Origin: Pseudomonadota bacterium
GTDB lineage: Bacteria > Pseudomonadota > Alphaproteobacteria > Rhizobiales > Xanthobacteraceae
Assembly: GCA_023451825.1 (NCBI GenBank)
Contig: JAEXYA010000070.1
Span: 1-64,000 of the forward strand
DNA length: 64,000 bases
Reading direction: 5' to 3'
The position numbers and the translations under genes were made by a program. Positions 42,943 to 52,357 of the stretch are shown here, piece after piece. Position 1 is the stretch's first letter. Every line of letters starts with the position of its first letter. The notes beneath the pieces were generated by a model that saw only the letters and a list, made by a program, of their open reading frames with translations, was not told the DNA's origin and did no database searches.

Positions 42943-44601
42943 TCATTCTCGACGTTGATAGAGTTCGAAAGTTCGATCGTCGATTTTTAACGTTGCAGTT
43001 GCTCTGAAGTGCGTCGCGATTAAGTCTCCGAATGGAATCCCCTCGCTGATCGTTTTCGTAAGCGTGGCGCCGTAAGTTGCGCGCCGCTCGACCAGCACAG
43101 TGTCGAACTGGCGGCTCAGGGCGCGTCGCATGCTGCCTTCGCTCCATAAGTTAGCGTCCCACATAACCGATTCGACGCGGTCGCGATCGACCTGGCTCAA
43201 TTCCGGTTTCGGCTGCCGATAAGTTGATGGAAGATAGAAAGAGCGTGGCTCGACCACGCCACCGGCGAGCCAGACCGCTTGTGTCGCTTCGACACGATCA
43301 CTTAGCACCAAAACGCGGCTGGCCGCGGGGAGAAGTGGTTGTAACTGACTCGAGAGTGCGGTTGCCGCCACTCGGACGCTGTCGGATGTCGGACGTAGTA
43401 AAGTTGGGAAAGACGGAAAGACATGCATCGCAACGGCCGCGACGCTCAACGTTCCAAAGGCGAGATGAGAAAGTTTAACGCCGCGGGTCGTGCGCTGAAG
43501 ATCGCCTAGGAGCGCGGAAGCACCGAGCGCACCTACCGGGAGAAAGTAGTTGGTGTATGGAATAATGCAGTCAACGCAATAAGACAGCGATAACAAGTAG
43601 TGCAGGACCACCGTGATCCAAAAGTAACCGAGGATAAGGTCGATTGGCTTAATTTGCCGAGCGCTCGGATCCCGCCATGCAGATGAAATCCGGAACACAA
43701 TCGCTGCCAGAGTAATTAGCGAAACGGCCAGATAGGGCTTGAAAAAGTACCGATTGAAATAAGTGGGAACGTCGCTAAGCGGTAGGATGGGGTCAAGTGG
43801 AGAGGTGGTAAGCGGAAGGACTTTGGAAATAGGTGACGGAGGGACTCCCAAAGCTGTCATGATTTGCGAGAGGCCGGGCGTTTCAAGGATGACATCAAGC
43901 AGTCCTTGACCGAAATACCATACCGTGCCGGCCGAGGCTGCGAGGAAGGTCAGGAAGGCGATGCTAAGGCATTCGATTTTACGTTCGCGTTCGATTAGCA
44001 AGGCCCAGCCTGTTGGTATCATGGCGATTGGGAGCATGTTGGGACGGGTGAACAACAATGCCCATAAAAGTACACCTGATACGGCATAAGCCAGGCGACG
44101 GCTCTTGATCTCCAAAAGGGAGAAAACAAGTGCGAGCGAGAGGCAGCTCACCAATGCGTAAGGCGTTGCAGTAGCGAAGTAAGTTAGTGTGACTGGGTAG
44201 CCGACGATCAGCACGACGGCGCTGACGCCCGCCAAGCGAGAGTGTCCAATCCGCGAGCCGGTCAGATAGGCGAGTATGAGACATGCCATGGCGAAGAACA
44301 TGGCAAGGGCTCTACCTGGAAGATAGCCGACTCCAAAAAGTCGCTCCATCCAGCCGACACTGTAGAATGGAATTGGCATGTACCATGTTGGATCTAACAC
44401 AGAGTAGGGTTGGAGCTGACCGGTCAAATACCAATAACCCTTCATCAGGTATTTGCCCTCGTCCATCCATGTGTCCAAAGTAAAGGCGTTGAAGCTTAGT
44501 TGGCCAAGTGCGAACAGAAGACAGACGGTCAAGGTGCAGATCGCAATTCGATCGTTAAGTTTCCTAGCCGGGGGGGGCGTTGTGGAGGTCGCATGCGTCA
44601 T
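42943..44601 (-). CDS. GT-C glycosyltransferase-like membrane protein
   Basis: Protein of 552 residues with about 10-11 membrane segments and a soluble tail of about 140 residues. The first periplasmic loop has WMDEGKYLMKGYWY, with the acidic pair expected for ArnT/GT39/GT83-type enzymes that use polyprenyl-phosphate donors. It may attach a side sugar to the polysaccharide in the periplasm. The next upstream gene, a flippase-like protein, ends 42 bp before it, so they form one operon. Confidence 0.72.
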   Translation of the reverse strand: MTHATSTTPPPARKLNDRIAICTLTVCLLFALGQLSFNAFTLDTWMDEGKYLMKGYWYLTGQLQPYSVLDPTWYMPIPFYSVGWMERLFGVGYLPGRALAMFFAMACLILAYLTGSRIGHSRLAGVSAVVLIVGYPVTLTYFATATPYALVSCLSLALVFSLLEIKSRRLAYAVSGVLLWALLFTRPNMLPIAMIPTGWALLIERERKIECLSIAFLTFLAASAGTVWYFGQGLLDVILETPGLSQIMTALGVPPSPISKVLPLTTSPLDPILPLSDVPTYFNRYFFKPYLAVSLITLAAIVFRISSAWRDPSARQIKPIDLILGYFWITVVLHYLLSLSYCVDCIIPYTNYFLPVGALGASALLGDLQRTTRGVKLSHLAFGTLSVAAVAMHVFPSFPTLLRPTSDSVRVAATALSSQLQPLLPAASRVLVLSDRVEATQAVWLAGGVVEPRSFYLPSTYRQPKPELSQVDRDRVESVMWDANLWSEGSMRRALSRQFDTVLVERRATYGATLTKTISEGIPFGDLIATHFRATATLKIDDRTFELYQRRE

Positions 44602-44643
44602 CAGACAAAGGCCTGTTTCAGATCGGCGCGGTAATGCAAGCCG

Positions 44644-45627
44644 CTAGGACAAATTCGGTGTGCGATCCGTGACGGATGTCTTTCTCACGGTCTGCGCACG
44701 GAGGCGGCGCCATTCCAGCGCACCTCCGGTCATTGCTAGCATGGCGTTGACGAGGAGGGTGAGCGCGGAAAGCGCCAGAGCGTCAGTTACTGGAATGCCT
44801 TGCAGATGTAACAATGCGACCAGCGCTCCGCCGGCTGCCATTTGTCCGATTGTTATTGGAATAAGCCCCGCAACGCTTATTAGGCCTGCGATCCAGCACC
44901 AATCAAACAAATCAAGATGAACCGCAATCGATCGAGCCAGTACGATGAAGGTGATGACATTCACGATATGCGCGAGTGCACCAATCGATATTCCCGCTAA
45001 AACGCGAGACAAACGGCTTATAGCTATATGCCACTGTTGAATAGCTTTACGGAGTTCTCTAGCGATCACCGACGAATATGCGGGCGATCTACTTTCGACC
45101 CATGCTGCGAGATGTTCCGTCTTTATAAAGAATGCGTCATGACGAAGGGCTGCCAAAATCCCGATCAGTAGGACAAGTCCGATCAAAGCGACCTGCTGAA
45201 GTTGTGCAGGATACTGACCTGACGAGAGTGCGAAGCCGACGACTGAAATCACAAGCATTCCGATGAAGGATGTCAATCGATCCGTGAAAACAGATACAGT
45301 TGCACTGCTAATGCTGCCAGTTTCGCGAGAGATCAAATAGATTTTCGCTGCTTCCCCGCTGGCCTGACCGAACAGAAAAAAACTGTAGAATTGACCAATC
45401 AGTGCAGCTTTAAGGAGCTCAAGCGTTTTGATGGCAGGAATTATCAGTCGCCATTTGACGGCCGTCAGGCCGACCGAAAGCAGGGATAAAACGAAGGCTT
45501 CCGTGATGTTGACAAAGCTTGATCGAAGGATCGCGTCATAGATCTCTCTGATGCCACTAAGCCAGATGGCTGCCGCAACTAAAGCGGGAACCATTACATA
45601 TTTGAGGAAAGTTAGAAGCCTTGGCAT
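44644..45627 (-). CDS. Lysylphosphatidylglycerol synthase TM region/UPF0104 family protein
   Basis: Membrane protein of 327 residues with 7-8 segments and the family's GLIPITIGQMAAGGALVALL segment near residue 250. Proteins of this flippase-like family occur beside GT2 and GT-C genes and are thought to help lipid-linked sugar transfer, though evidence is limited. It lies upstream of the GT-C-like gene in the same direction and downstream of a GT4 gene. Confidence 0.75.
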   Translation of the reverse strand: MPRLLTFLKYVMVPALVAAAIWLSGIREIYDAILRSSFVNITEAFVLSLLSVGLTAVKWRLIIPAIKTLELLKAALIGQFYSFFLFGQASGEAAKIYLISRETGSISSATVSVFTDRLTSFIGMLVISVVGFALSSGQYPAQLQQVALIGLVLLIGILAALRHDAFFIKTEHLAAWVESRSPAYSSVIARELRKAIQQWHIAISRLSRVLAGISIGALAHIVNVITFIVLARSIAVHLDLFDWCWIAGLISVAGLIPITIGQMAAGGALVALLHLQGIPVTDALALSALTLLVNAMLAMTGGALEWRRLRAQTVRKTSVTDRTPNLS

Positions 45628-45736
45628 GTAGTACTTCTATACAGGTTGCTTTCCGCGGTAAATCTGCTCATTTGAAGTTGGCTTTCCATAAATCTACTTC
45701 GATGTATTCGCGATAGTTCGCGAGCACATGATTAAA

Positions 45737-46948
45737 TCACTGGATAGCTCGGGCGATCTCCCCGACAAGCTGTTTATAAGATGCAATAGCGCCGGCTTCG
45801 GTATATTTGGCGGCAGCGTGTGCGGCACGCTGGCCCTTGGCTTGGCTTTCGGCAGGATCTGATGCCGCCGATCGAATTGCGTTGGCGAGCGCGGCCGGAT
45901 CTTCAGGTCCAGCTACCCAGCCGATGTTTTCTTCCGTCAATATCAGAGCTGCTTCTGAAAAGGGCTCGGCAGTCACAATGACCGGCCGACCAATCGCAAG
46001 AAGGTTGTAGAGTCGGCTCGGAACCGACACGCCTGCCACGTTCTGGCGATACGGAATGATCCAGACATTGGCCGCCGCGAGGAATTCCTCCAGGGCCTCT
46101 TCTGAAACTCGCTCGATCAGGGTGACATTGTTCAGTGGTTGCTTTGCGCAGAGTTCGCGAAGCTGATTCCATCCGCTTCCCCAGCCAGAAAGCAAAAAGT
46201 GGATGCTATCATCGTCTTGCAACAAGCGCGCCGCCTCATAGACGGTATCGGCGCTATGCGTAAAACCGAGGTTTCCAGACAATCCCACAATGAACTTGCC
46301 TGCGAGCGGCCTTCGATGAGCGTTGTCATCGGTGATTGGGCGGTATCCGATCGGCAGCAAAACCCAATTAGGAATGAGTTTGATGCATTTGCGCGATACG
46401 TTGCGATAGGCGACCAGAAGGGGCTCAACGTCTCGCCCGATTGTAACGATTGCGTCGAGGGCCGGAAACAGCAGGCCGTTGGCAAAACGGATGATTCGGG
46501 CCACCATTGACCGAGGCCGTGCCAGGCCCGACATGATCAATGCTTCGGGATAGAGATCGTAGATTAGCAGGATCGCTTTGGCTCCGCGTAATTTCGTCGC
46601 CAGCCCGACTGGATAAGGGAGCACGAAGGGGGTCGTGACGCACAGCACGACATCACCCTTCTTTACATGTCTCAGCGTTGCGATGAACATTCTTAACGAA
46701 AAGAGGATCATTGCAATGGAACGACGGACCAAAGCATCCTTAGCTGGTGTCCAGTTGCGGACTTCGACAACGCGCGGTTGCGTCTGTTCAGTGGTTGCTG
46801 AGTTTCGCGTTCCGGAAAGAACGAGCGTGTCAAAACTCGCGTTGAGTCCGTTGGCAATGGCAGTCAGATACGTGGCGGTTGTGGTCGGGTCGGGAGCATA
46901 ATGCTGGGAAACAATGACAAGCCTGTTGGCTGGAAGATCTGACCGCAT
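45737..46948 (-). CDS. GT4-family glycosyltransferase, WbuB-like
   Basis: GT-B fold protein of 403 residues. The N-terminus (LVIVSQHYAPDPTTTATYLTAI) is typical of WbuB/WcaI-like enzymes; the C-terminal part has FIVGLSGNLGFTHSADTVYEAA and FLAAANVWIIPYRQNVAGVSVPSRLYNLLAIGRPV. It is the first gene of a minus-strand operon with the UPF0104-like and GT-C genes. WbuB homologues often transfer a fucosamine or related sugar, but the donor here is not known. Confidence 0.82.
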   Translation of the reverse strand: MRSDLPANRLVIVSQHYAPDPTTTATYLTAIANGLNASFDTLVLSGTRNSATTEQTQPRVVEVRNWTPAKDALVRRSIAMILFSLRMFIATLRHVKKGDVVLCVTTPFVLPYPVGLATKLRGAKAILLIYDLYPEALIMSGLARPRSMVARIIRFANGLLFPALDAIVTIGRDVEPLLVAYRNVSRKCIKLIPNWVLLPIGYRPITDDNAHRRPLAGKFIVGLSGNLGFTHSADTVYEAARLLQDDDSIHFLLSGWGSGWNQLRELCAKQPLNNVTLIERVSEEALEEFLAAANVWIIPYRQNVAGVSVPSRLYNLLAIGRPVIVTAEPFSEAALILTEENIGWVAGPEDPAALANAIRSAASDPAESQAKGQRAAHAAAKYTEAGAIASYKQLVGEIARAIQ

Positions 46949-47480
46949 TCAAGGTTACCCGAGTATCGCATGGCTCCGTCGAACGAGAGCGTTAGCATCG
47001 TTGCGAAAGCCTTGCCAGCATTCCGCAGCCGACAGAGTAGCTGCTTGAAAGGCACTTTATGTTGGGGCAGAGGAGTATATTCCCTGGCGGGTTGCTGTCT
47101 GATGTATGCGTGCTGACAAATAAGCATGATGAGGCGGATGGCTAAAATAGAGGGGCGGCCCGGTGGCGCGTGCAGGGCGCGCCCGTGGTTTGAGTCAGCC
47201 GAGGGGGGAGTGCCGTTCGCCCGGAGGGGAAGCACGTTTCCCGTGGCTACCGAGCACCCACCCAAGCGCCAGCAATTTGCCAAATGGAGATGCGAACTCT
47301 ATAAAGCCTGACGATTTGGGCGACGTGATCAAGCGCGCTTGCCTAGGCTGTTTTCGACATTCTCTGGTCTTGGGCGTATGTCGGATTGCGGTTTAATTGC
47401 GTCTTTGCGAATTCTTCCGCCAAATTGTGTTGTCGGACAAAGACATCCCTCTCGATTCGAGAACGGTGTGCGGAGAAGTT
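46949..47480. other. Divergent intergenic region upstream of gmd
   Basis: About 530 bp with no credible gene. It contains the palindrome GGGCGCGCCC (47175-47184) and a ribosome site GGAGAAGTT directly before the gmd ATG. Promoters for the GT4 operon and for gmd should be here but none was clearly seen. Confidence 0.5.
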
Positions 47481-48566
47481 ATGGCTGTCGATAGTTCAAC
47501 TTCAAAGGTTGCGCTAATCACTGGGGTTACCGGGCAGGACGGAGCTTATCTCGCTCAGTATTTGCTGGGCCTCGGATATACCGTGCATGGCGTCAAGCGT
47601 CGATCGTCGTCGTTTAACACGGCTCGCATCGATCATTTGTACCAAGACCCCCATACGGGCACCGTGCCATTCCATCTGCATTATGGAGACATGACGGATT
47701 CTACCAATTTGATCCGTTTGATGCAGCAGATCAGGCCAACTGAAATCTACAACCTTGCTGCCCAGAGCCATGTGGCTGTGAGCTTCGAGAGTCCTGAATA
47801 CACCGCAAATGCTGATGCGATTGGCGTTCTGCGGCTCCTGGAGGCGATCCGCATTCTGGGGATGGAAAAGGAAACTCGTTTCTATCAGGCGTCCACGTCC
47901 GAACTGTACGGATTGGTGCAGGAAGTTCCGCAGCGCGAGACAACACCGTTCTATCCAAGGTCGCCATACGCTGTTGCAAAACTCTACGGATATTGGATCA
48001 CCGTCAATTATCGCGAAGCCTACGGGATGTTCGCCTCGAACGGCATTCTGTTCAATCACGAGAGCCCCATCCGGGGCGAGACATTTGTCACCCGTAAGAT
48101 TACCCGAAGCATCGCGCGTATCGAGACAGGTCTGGAGAATTGCCTCTATCTCGGAAACCTCGATGCGAAGCGTGATTGGGGGCACGCCCGGGATTACATC
48201 GAGGGGATGCACAAGATCCTCCAAGTGGACGAGCCCGACGATTTTGTGTTGGCAACAGGCGAAACCCGGTCGGTTCGAGAATTCGTTGAGATCGCATTTG
48301 CCGAGGTTGGTCGTCAGATCGTGTGGCAGGGTCATGGGGTCGATGAGGTTGGCATAGATTCCAAGTCCAATCAGACCTTGGTGCGCATCGACCCGACATA
48401 CTTCCGTCCGACCGAGGTTGATCTGTTGATCGGGGACGCCTCCAAGGCGCACGAGAAGCTCGGTTGGAAGCCGAAAACAAGCTTCGCGGATCTCGTCAGC
48501 GAGATGGTTGCAAGCGATCTGGCGATTGCCAGGCAGGAGGCAGGCAATGGCAAGAGTTCCGTTTGA
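47481..48566 (+). CDS. gmd: GDP-mannose 4,6-dehydratase
   Basis: Protein of 361 residues, standard for Gmd. GVTGQDGAYLAQYL binds NADP, KRRSSSFNTARIDHLY is the family-specific second block, TSELYG and YAVAKLYGYW hold the catalytic residues, and FNHESPIRGETFVTRKI follows. It makes GDP-4-keto-6-deoxy-D-mannose. The ATG at 47481 has GGAGAAG upstream; the longer GTG start is unlikely. The gene overlaps fcl by 20 bp, so both are co-translated. Confidence 0.95.
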   Translation: MAVDSSTSKVALITGVTGQDGAYLAQYLLGLGYTVHGVKRRSSSFNTARIDHLYQDPHTGTVPFHLHYGDMTDSTNLIRLMQQIRPTEIYNLAAQSHVAVSFESPEYTANADAIGVLRLLEAIRILGMEKETRFYQASTSELYGLVQEVPQRETTPFYPRSPYAVAKLYGYWITVNYREAYGMFASNGILFNHESPIRGETFVTRKITRSIARIETGLENCLYLGNLDAKRDWGHARDYIEGMHKILQVDEPDDFVLATGETRSVREFVEIAFAEVGRQIVWQGHGVDEVGIDSKSNQTLVRIDPTYFRPTEVDLLIGDASKAHEKLGWKPKTSFADLVSEMVASDLAIARQEAGNGKSSV

Positions 48567-49491
48567 GCTGAAAGGCAAAACGGTTTTTGTCGCCGGGCAT
48601 ACCGGGATGGTTGGCGGTGCGCTGACCAGACGGTTACGTTCGGAAGAAGTTGAATTGCTCACCGTCAAACGCAGCGAAGTCAACCTCCTGGATCAGTCGG
48701 CTGTGAATCGCTGGTTTGCAGAGAAGCGGCCTCAGGTCGTATTTCTGGCTGCAGCCAAAGTAGGGGGCATAGGCGCAAACAATACCCTGCGTGGCGAGTT
48801 TATTTACGACAACCTGATGATCGCAGCCAACGTCATCCATGCCGCTCACGTGAACGGTGCCGAAAAGCTGATGTTCCTTGGATCGTCCTGCATCTATCCC
48901 AAGTTCGCGCCCCAGCCGTTGCGAGAGGACTCGTTATTGACGGGTGAACTCGAGCCCACGAACGAACCATATGCTATTGCGAAGATCGCCGGCATCAAAA
49001 TGGTTGAGGCGTATCGTAGCCAGTATGGCAGCGATTTTATTAGTGTGATGCCGACGAATCTCTATGGTGCTGGCGACAATTATCATCCTGAATATAGTCA
49101 CGTTGTCGCTGCGCTTATTCGTCGATTTCACGAAGCAAAGATTTCGGGCGCGTCGAATGTCGTGGTTTGGGGGACAGGAACGCCGCGGCGCGAATTTCTT
49201 TACGTCGATGACCTCGCTGACGCCTGTATTCACTTGATGAAGATGCACTCCAGTGATGAGCTCATCAATATCGGAACCGGCGAAGATATTACGATCGCTG
49301 AGTTTGCGCGCGTTGTCGCAGAGACGGTCGGTTACACCGGCGGTATCGCTTTCGATCAGTCGAAGCCTGATGGAACACCGCGAAAGCTGATGGATGTTGA
49401 GCGGCTCGGAAACTTGGGCTGGCGTGCGCGTACCAAGTTGGACGCGGGGATTGCTCTTGCCTACCAGTCGTTCCTGCGCGAGCATACATAA
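48547..49491 (+). CDS. fcl: GDP-L-fucose synthase
   Basis: Protein of 314 residues: GHTGMVGGAL at the N-terminus, AAKVGGIGAN, FLGSSCIYPKFAPQP, and the YAIAKIAGIKM catalytic segment. It epimerises and reduces the Gmd product to GDP-L-fucose. Start at 48547, with AGGAGG upstream inside the end of gmd. Together gmd and fcl provide a fucose precursor; the same keto sugar may feed the perosamine-synthase-like aminotransferase at 40178. Confidence 0.93.
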   Translation: MARVPFELKGKTVFVAGHTGMVGGALTRRLRSEEVELLTVKRSEVNLLDQSAVNRWFAEKRPQVVFLAAAKVGGIGANNTLRGEFIYDNLMIAANVIHAAHVNGAEKLMFLGSSCIYPKFAPQPLREDSLLTGELEPTNEPYAIAKIAGIKMVEAYRSQYGSDFISVMPTNLYGAGDNYHPEYSHVVAALIRRFHEAKISGASNVVVWGTGTPRREFLYVDDLADACIHLMKMHSSDELINIGTGEDITIAEFARVVAETVGYTGGIAFDQSKPDGTPRKLMDVERLGNLGWRARTKLDAGIALAYQSFLREHT

Positions 49492-49600
49492 GACTATGTG
49501 AAGCAAAAACGTTTCGGAGCATCGGTCGATTGTGCCACTGTTGTGATACTTTGATAGATGTGGCGTAAATTGGTAAAGTTGAGTGAGACGAGCACAGCAA

Positions 49601-50728
49601 ATGCAAGGCGCCGTCAACAAAGTCAAACGCGGTCTGATTGAAGCCGCAATTCCACTGTGGGCGACGATTGCTCGTGATGTCTCGACTGGCAGTTTCGTTG
49701 AACGTCTTGTTGCCGATGGTAACGTCGACACTGCCGCTCCCCGCCGCGTTCGCGTCCAGGCTCGCCAGATCTACTGCTACGCCAAGGCCGCTCATCTCGG
49801 CTGGTATCCTGGAGGCGCTGAGATTGCACGTGCGGGCCTCGACTACATGCTCGCCAAAGCAAAATCCCCCGATGGCCGTCCCGGATTCGTGCACATTCTC
49901 GCGCCCGATGGATCGGTGCTGAATCCCCTCCGCGACACCTACGATCACGCCTTCATCCTGCTCGCCCTCGCCACCGTCTATCAACTCGATCGCGACGTGC
50001 GCGTCCGCGCCGAGATCGACAGCCTCATGCACTTCATCGACACTGAGCTTCGCTCGCCCGATGGCGGCTATGTCGAAGGCATCCCGGCCTCCATGCCACG
50101 TCGCCAGAATCCGCAGATGCACATGTTCGAGGCCTTCATCGCGGCCTTCGACGCCACCCATGATCCCGCCTTCCAGCAGCGCGCCGGCGATATTTTCGGG
50201 CTGTTCGTGTCGAATCTCTTCGATGCCAAGACGGGCGTCCTCGGCGAATATTTCGAGCAGGACTGGTCGCGCATCGAGCCGGTCAGTGTTGAGCCCGGCC
50301 ATCAAGCCGAATGGGTGTGGCTGCTGAAGCAGTTCGAGCGCATCACCGGTTGTCCGACCGGGAAATATCGCGCGCCGCTGTTGGAAACCGCGCTGCGCTA
50401 TCGCGATGCCTCCGGCTGCCTCATCGACGAAGGCGACGCGCAGGGCAATGTCGTGAAGTCGACGCGCCGGCTATGGCCACAGACCGAAATCATCAAGGCG
50501 TGGCTTGCACAGGCCGAATCCGGCGTCGCGGGCGCTGCCGAAGAGGCGCGCGCAGCGCTTGCGCGCCTGGACAAGCATTACCTGCAGCATCCGGTCAAAG
50601 GCGGCTGGTACGATCAGTTCGACGCGGAAGGCAATTCGCTGGTCGATACGATCCCGGCATCGTCCTTCTACCACATCCTGTGCGCGGTCGCCGAAGCCGA
50701 TCGCGTGCTTGGGCCGGACGCTCAGTAG
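49601..50728 (+). CDS. AGE-family isomerase/epimerase
   Basis: Protein of 375 residues with the alpha/alpha-barrel pattern of N-acylglucosamine 2-epimerases and mannose-6-phosphate isomerases (RVRVQARQIYCYAKAAHLGW, DTYDHAFILLALA, NPQMHMFEAFIAA, VEPGHQAEWVWLL). It may act as a mannose-6-phosphate isomerase supplying GDP-mannose for gmd; the position 110 bp after fcl supports this. ATG at 49601 is preferred over GTG at 49583. Confidence 0.8.
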   Translation: MQGAVNKVKRGLIEAAIPLWATIARDVSTGSFVERLVADGNVDTAAPRRVRVQARQIYCYAKAAHLGWYPGGAEIARAGLDYMLAKAKSPDGRPGFVHILAPDGSVLNPLRDTYDHAFILLALATVYQLDRDVRVRAEIDSLMHFIDTELRSPDGGYVEGIPASMPRRQNPQMHMFEAFIAAFDATHDPAFQQRAGDIFGLFVSNLFDAKTGVLGEYFEQDWSRIEPVSVEPGHQAEWVWLLKQFERITGCPTGKYRAPLLETALRYRDASGCLIDEGDAQGNVVKSTRRLWPQTEIIKAWLAQAESGVAGAAEEARAALARLDKHYLQHPVKGGWYDQFDAEGNSLVDTIPASSFYHILCAVAEADRVLGPDAQ

Positions 50729-51618
50729 GTTTTGCCGAACAGCACCAATGGCGGCGCGCTGCGAACGCGTTCGCTTGCGAAATCGAGATCGCGCACGAAC
50801 ATCTCATCATGGTCGCTGCCAGGGGTGAGCTTGCGCGTGGCGGGATCATAGGCGACCGGTGCAAATCCGTGGCCACGCAGATGCGCACGGATGCCGTCCA
50901 CGGTTTCACCATAGCGTTCGATCAGGCCGTTGATTTCCACCATCACCACCTTGACGGCGGGATCGCCGAGAATGCGTGGCGCACCGCGCAGGACATGCAT
51001 CTCGTAGCCTTCGACATCGAGCTTGAGCGCGCGCGCCTTGCGGTCGCCTGCAATGTCGTCGAGGCGGCGTTGGGGCACCGTCGTGCCGTCGCCTTGCACG
51101 ACATGGTTGAGCCCATGCTGGCCGACCGAGAGCGTCAATGTGCCCTCCGCATCGCCCACGGCGGCATTGTGCAACTCGATTCGATCGTCGAGCCGGTTGA
51201 GGCGCACATTGTCGGCCAGCGTGCGAAATGTATCGGGCGCCGGCTCGCAGGCGATCACGCGGCAGCCCGTACTTTTGGCCGCGAGCAGGCCGTAAACGCC
51301 GATATTGGCGCCGACATCGAGCAACAGATCGTCTGCGCGCAGGAAATGGCAGAAGAAGCCCATATTGCTGAAATCGTAGAGCCCATGCAGATACAGGCCG
51401 GTGGCAAAATTGCTCTGGTTGGGCACGATGATCTGCAGATCGTGCGGCAGGGATAAGACGACCTTTTGGTTGACCAGCCTGCGCGTGAGATTCCAGGCGA
51501 TGTAGCGCAGCAAGGTCTTCGTCCGGGCGCCATCGCTCAGAGGATGTTTCAGGATTTCGTCGACCACGTTCAGCCGCTGCTGGCCGAGCTCGAAATATCG
51601 CACAAGTCGAGATGTCAT
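50722..51618 (-). CDS. FkbM-family methyltransferase
   Basis: Protein of 298 residues: DLLLDVGANIGVYGLLAAK is the SAM site, CEPAPDTFRTL follows, and KLDVEGYEMHVLRGA is the FkbM signature. Such proteins O-methylate sugars in polysaccharides. The start at 51618 is preferred; an upstream frame start at 51756 would add 46 residues of poor quality. It is convergent with the AGE-family gene, overlapping by 7 bp. Confidence 0.82.
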   Translation of the reverse strand: MTSRLVRYFELGQQRLNVVDEILKHPLSDGARTKTLLRYIAWNLTRRLVNQKVVLSLPHDLQIIVPNQSNFATGLYLHGLYDFSNMGFFCHFLRADDLLLDVGANIGVYGLLAAKSTGCRVIACEPAPDTFRTLADNVRLNRLDDRIELHNAAVGDAEGTLTLSVGQHGLNHVVQGDGTTVPQRRLDDIAGDRKARALKLDVEGYEMHVLRGAPRILGDPAVKVVMVEINGLIERYGETVDGIRAHLRGHGFAPVAYDPATRKLTPGSDHDEMFVRDLDFASERVRSAPPLVLFGKTY

Positions 51619-51844
51619 TGCCTGGCTTTCATCCTGTTGCACGTCATCGTGACGTTGCCTTGCGGCAAGTCTCGACCTCAGTGTCAGGTCGCGCATTGCC
51701 ATTGGGGAGCAGGTGTGAAGCAGAAGTCGCAGGATAGGTGATGCTGTCAGTATCACAACGCGGAAGCGTCAAGGGCGCTGCTTCGATGAGGTGGGCGGTA
51801 GATATCTCCGCATGCGTTCACGAGAAGACGCCGTGCGACGATCG

Positions 51845-52276
51845 TCAACCGCGCGGCTTCGTCCGGAACACAACGAAATGCGACATGGCAAAGTTCACGA
51901 CGAATGCCGTAAAGATCGCACAAATCTTGGCGGCATAGACCGGCATCACGTTGGAGAGTACCAGCAGCGTGGCCGTGTTGGCGATCATGCCGAGCACACC
52001 TGATGCAGCGAACACGACATAGTCCTTCCAGCGCAACACGCGGCCGGACTCAGCCCGAAACGTGATCATCGTGTTCATGACATAGGAACACGAGACGGCG
52101 ACCATCCAGGCCAGCACATTGGCGGGCACGATCGCGATGTTCAGCACCTGATAGGCGATGCTGAACACCCCGAAATCGATGGCCGCATTGGCGACCCCGA
52201 TGACCCCGAAGCTGATCATTTTGGTCACCGTGGGATGACGCAGCCAGTTTTCGGTCGTTTGCAGCAGTTTCAGCAT
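51845..52276 (-). CDS. GtrA-family membrane protein
   Basis: Small protein of 143 residues with four membrane segments and the GtrA pattern (ISFGVIGVANAAIDFGVF, then SYVMNTMITFR and FAMSHFVVFR near the end). GtrA proteins help move undecaprenyl-phosphate sugars to the periplasm for O-antigen modification. It belongs functionally with the GT2 at 34000 and the GT-C-like proteins. It is the last gene of the polysaccharide region on the right. Confidence 0.82.
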   Translation of the reverse strand: MLKLLQTTENWLRHPTVTKMISFGVIGVANAAIDFGVFSIAYQVLNIAIVPANVLAWMVAVSCSYVMNTMITFRAESGRVLRWKDYVVFAASGVLGMIANTATLLVLSNVMPVYAAKICAIFTAFVVNFAMSHFVVFRTKPRG

Positions 52277-52357
52277 CCAGATAGGTCGCGGTCTTGGAAC
52301 TCGGTCGCTGCATAGCAGGATCGGATTGCGAAGTCCGCGCTTTTTCTCTGCGCTGCG

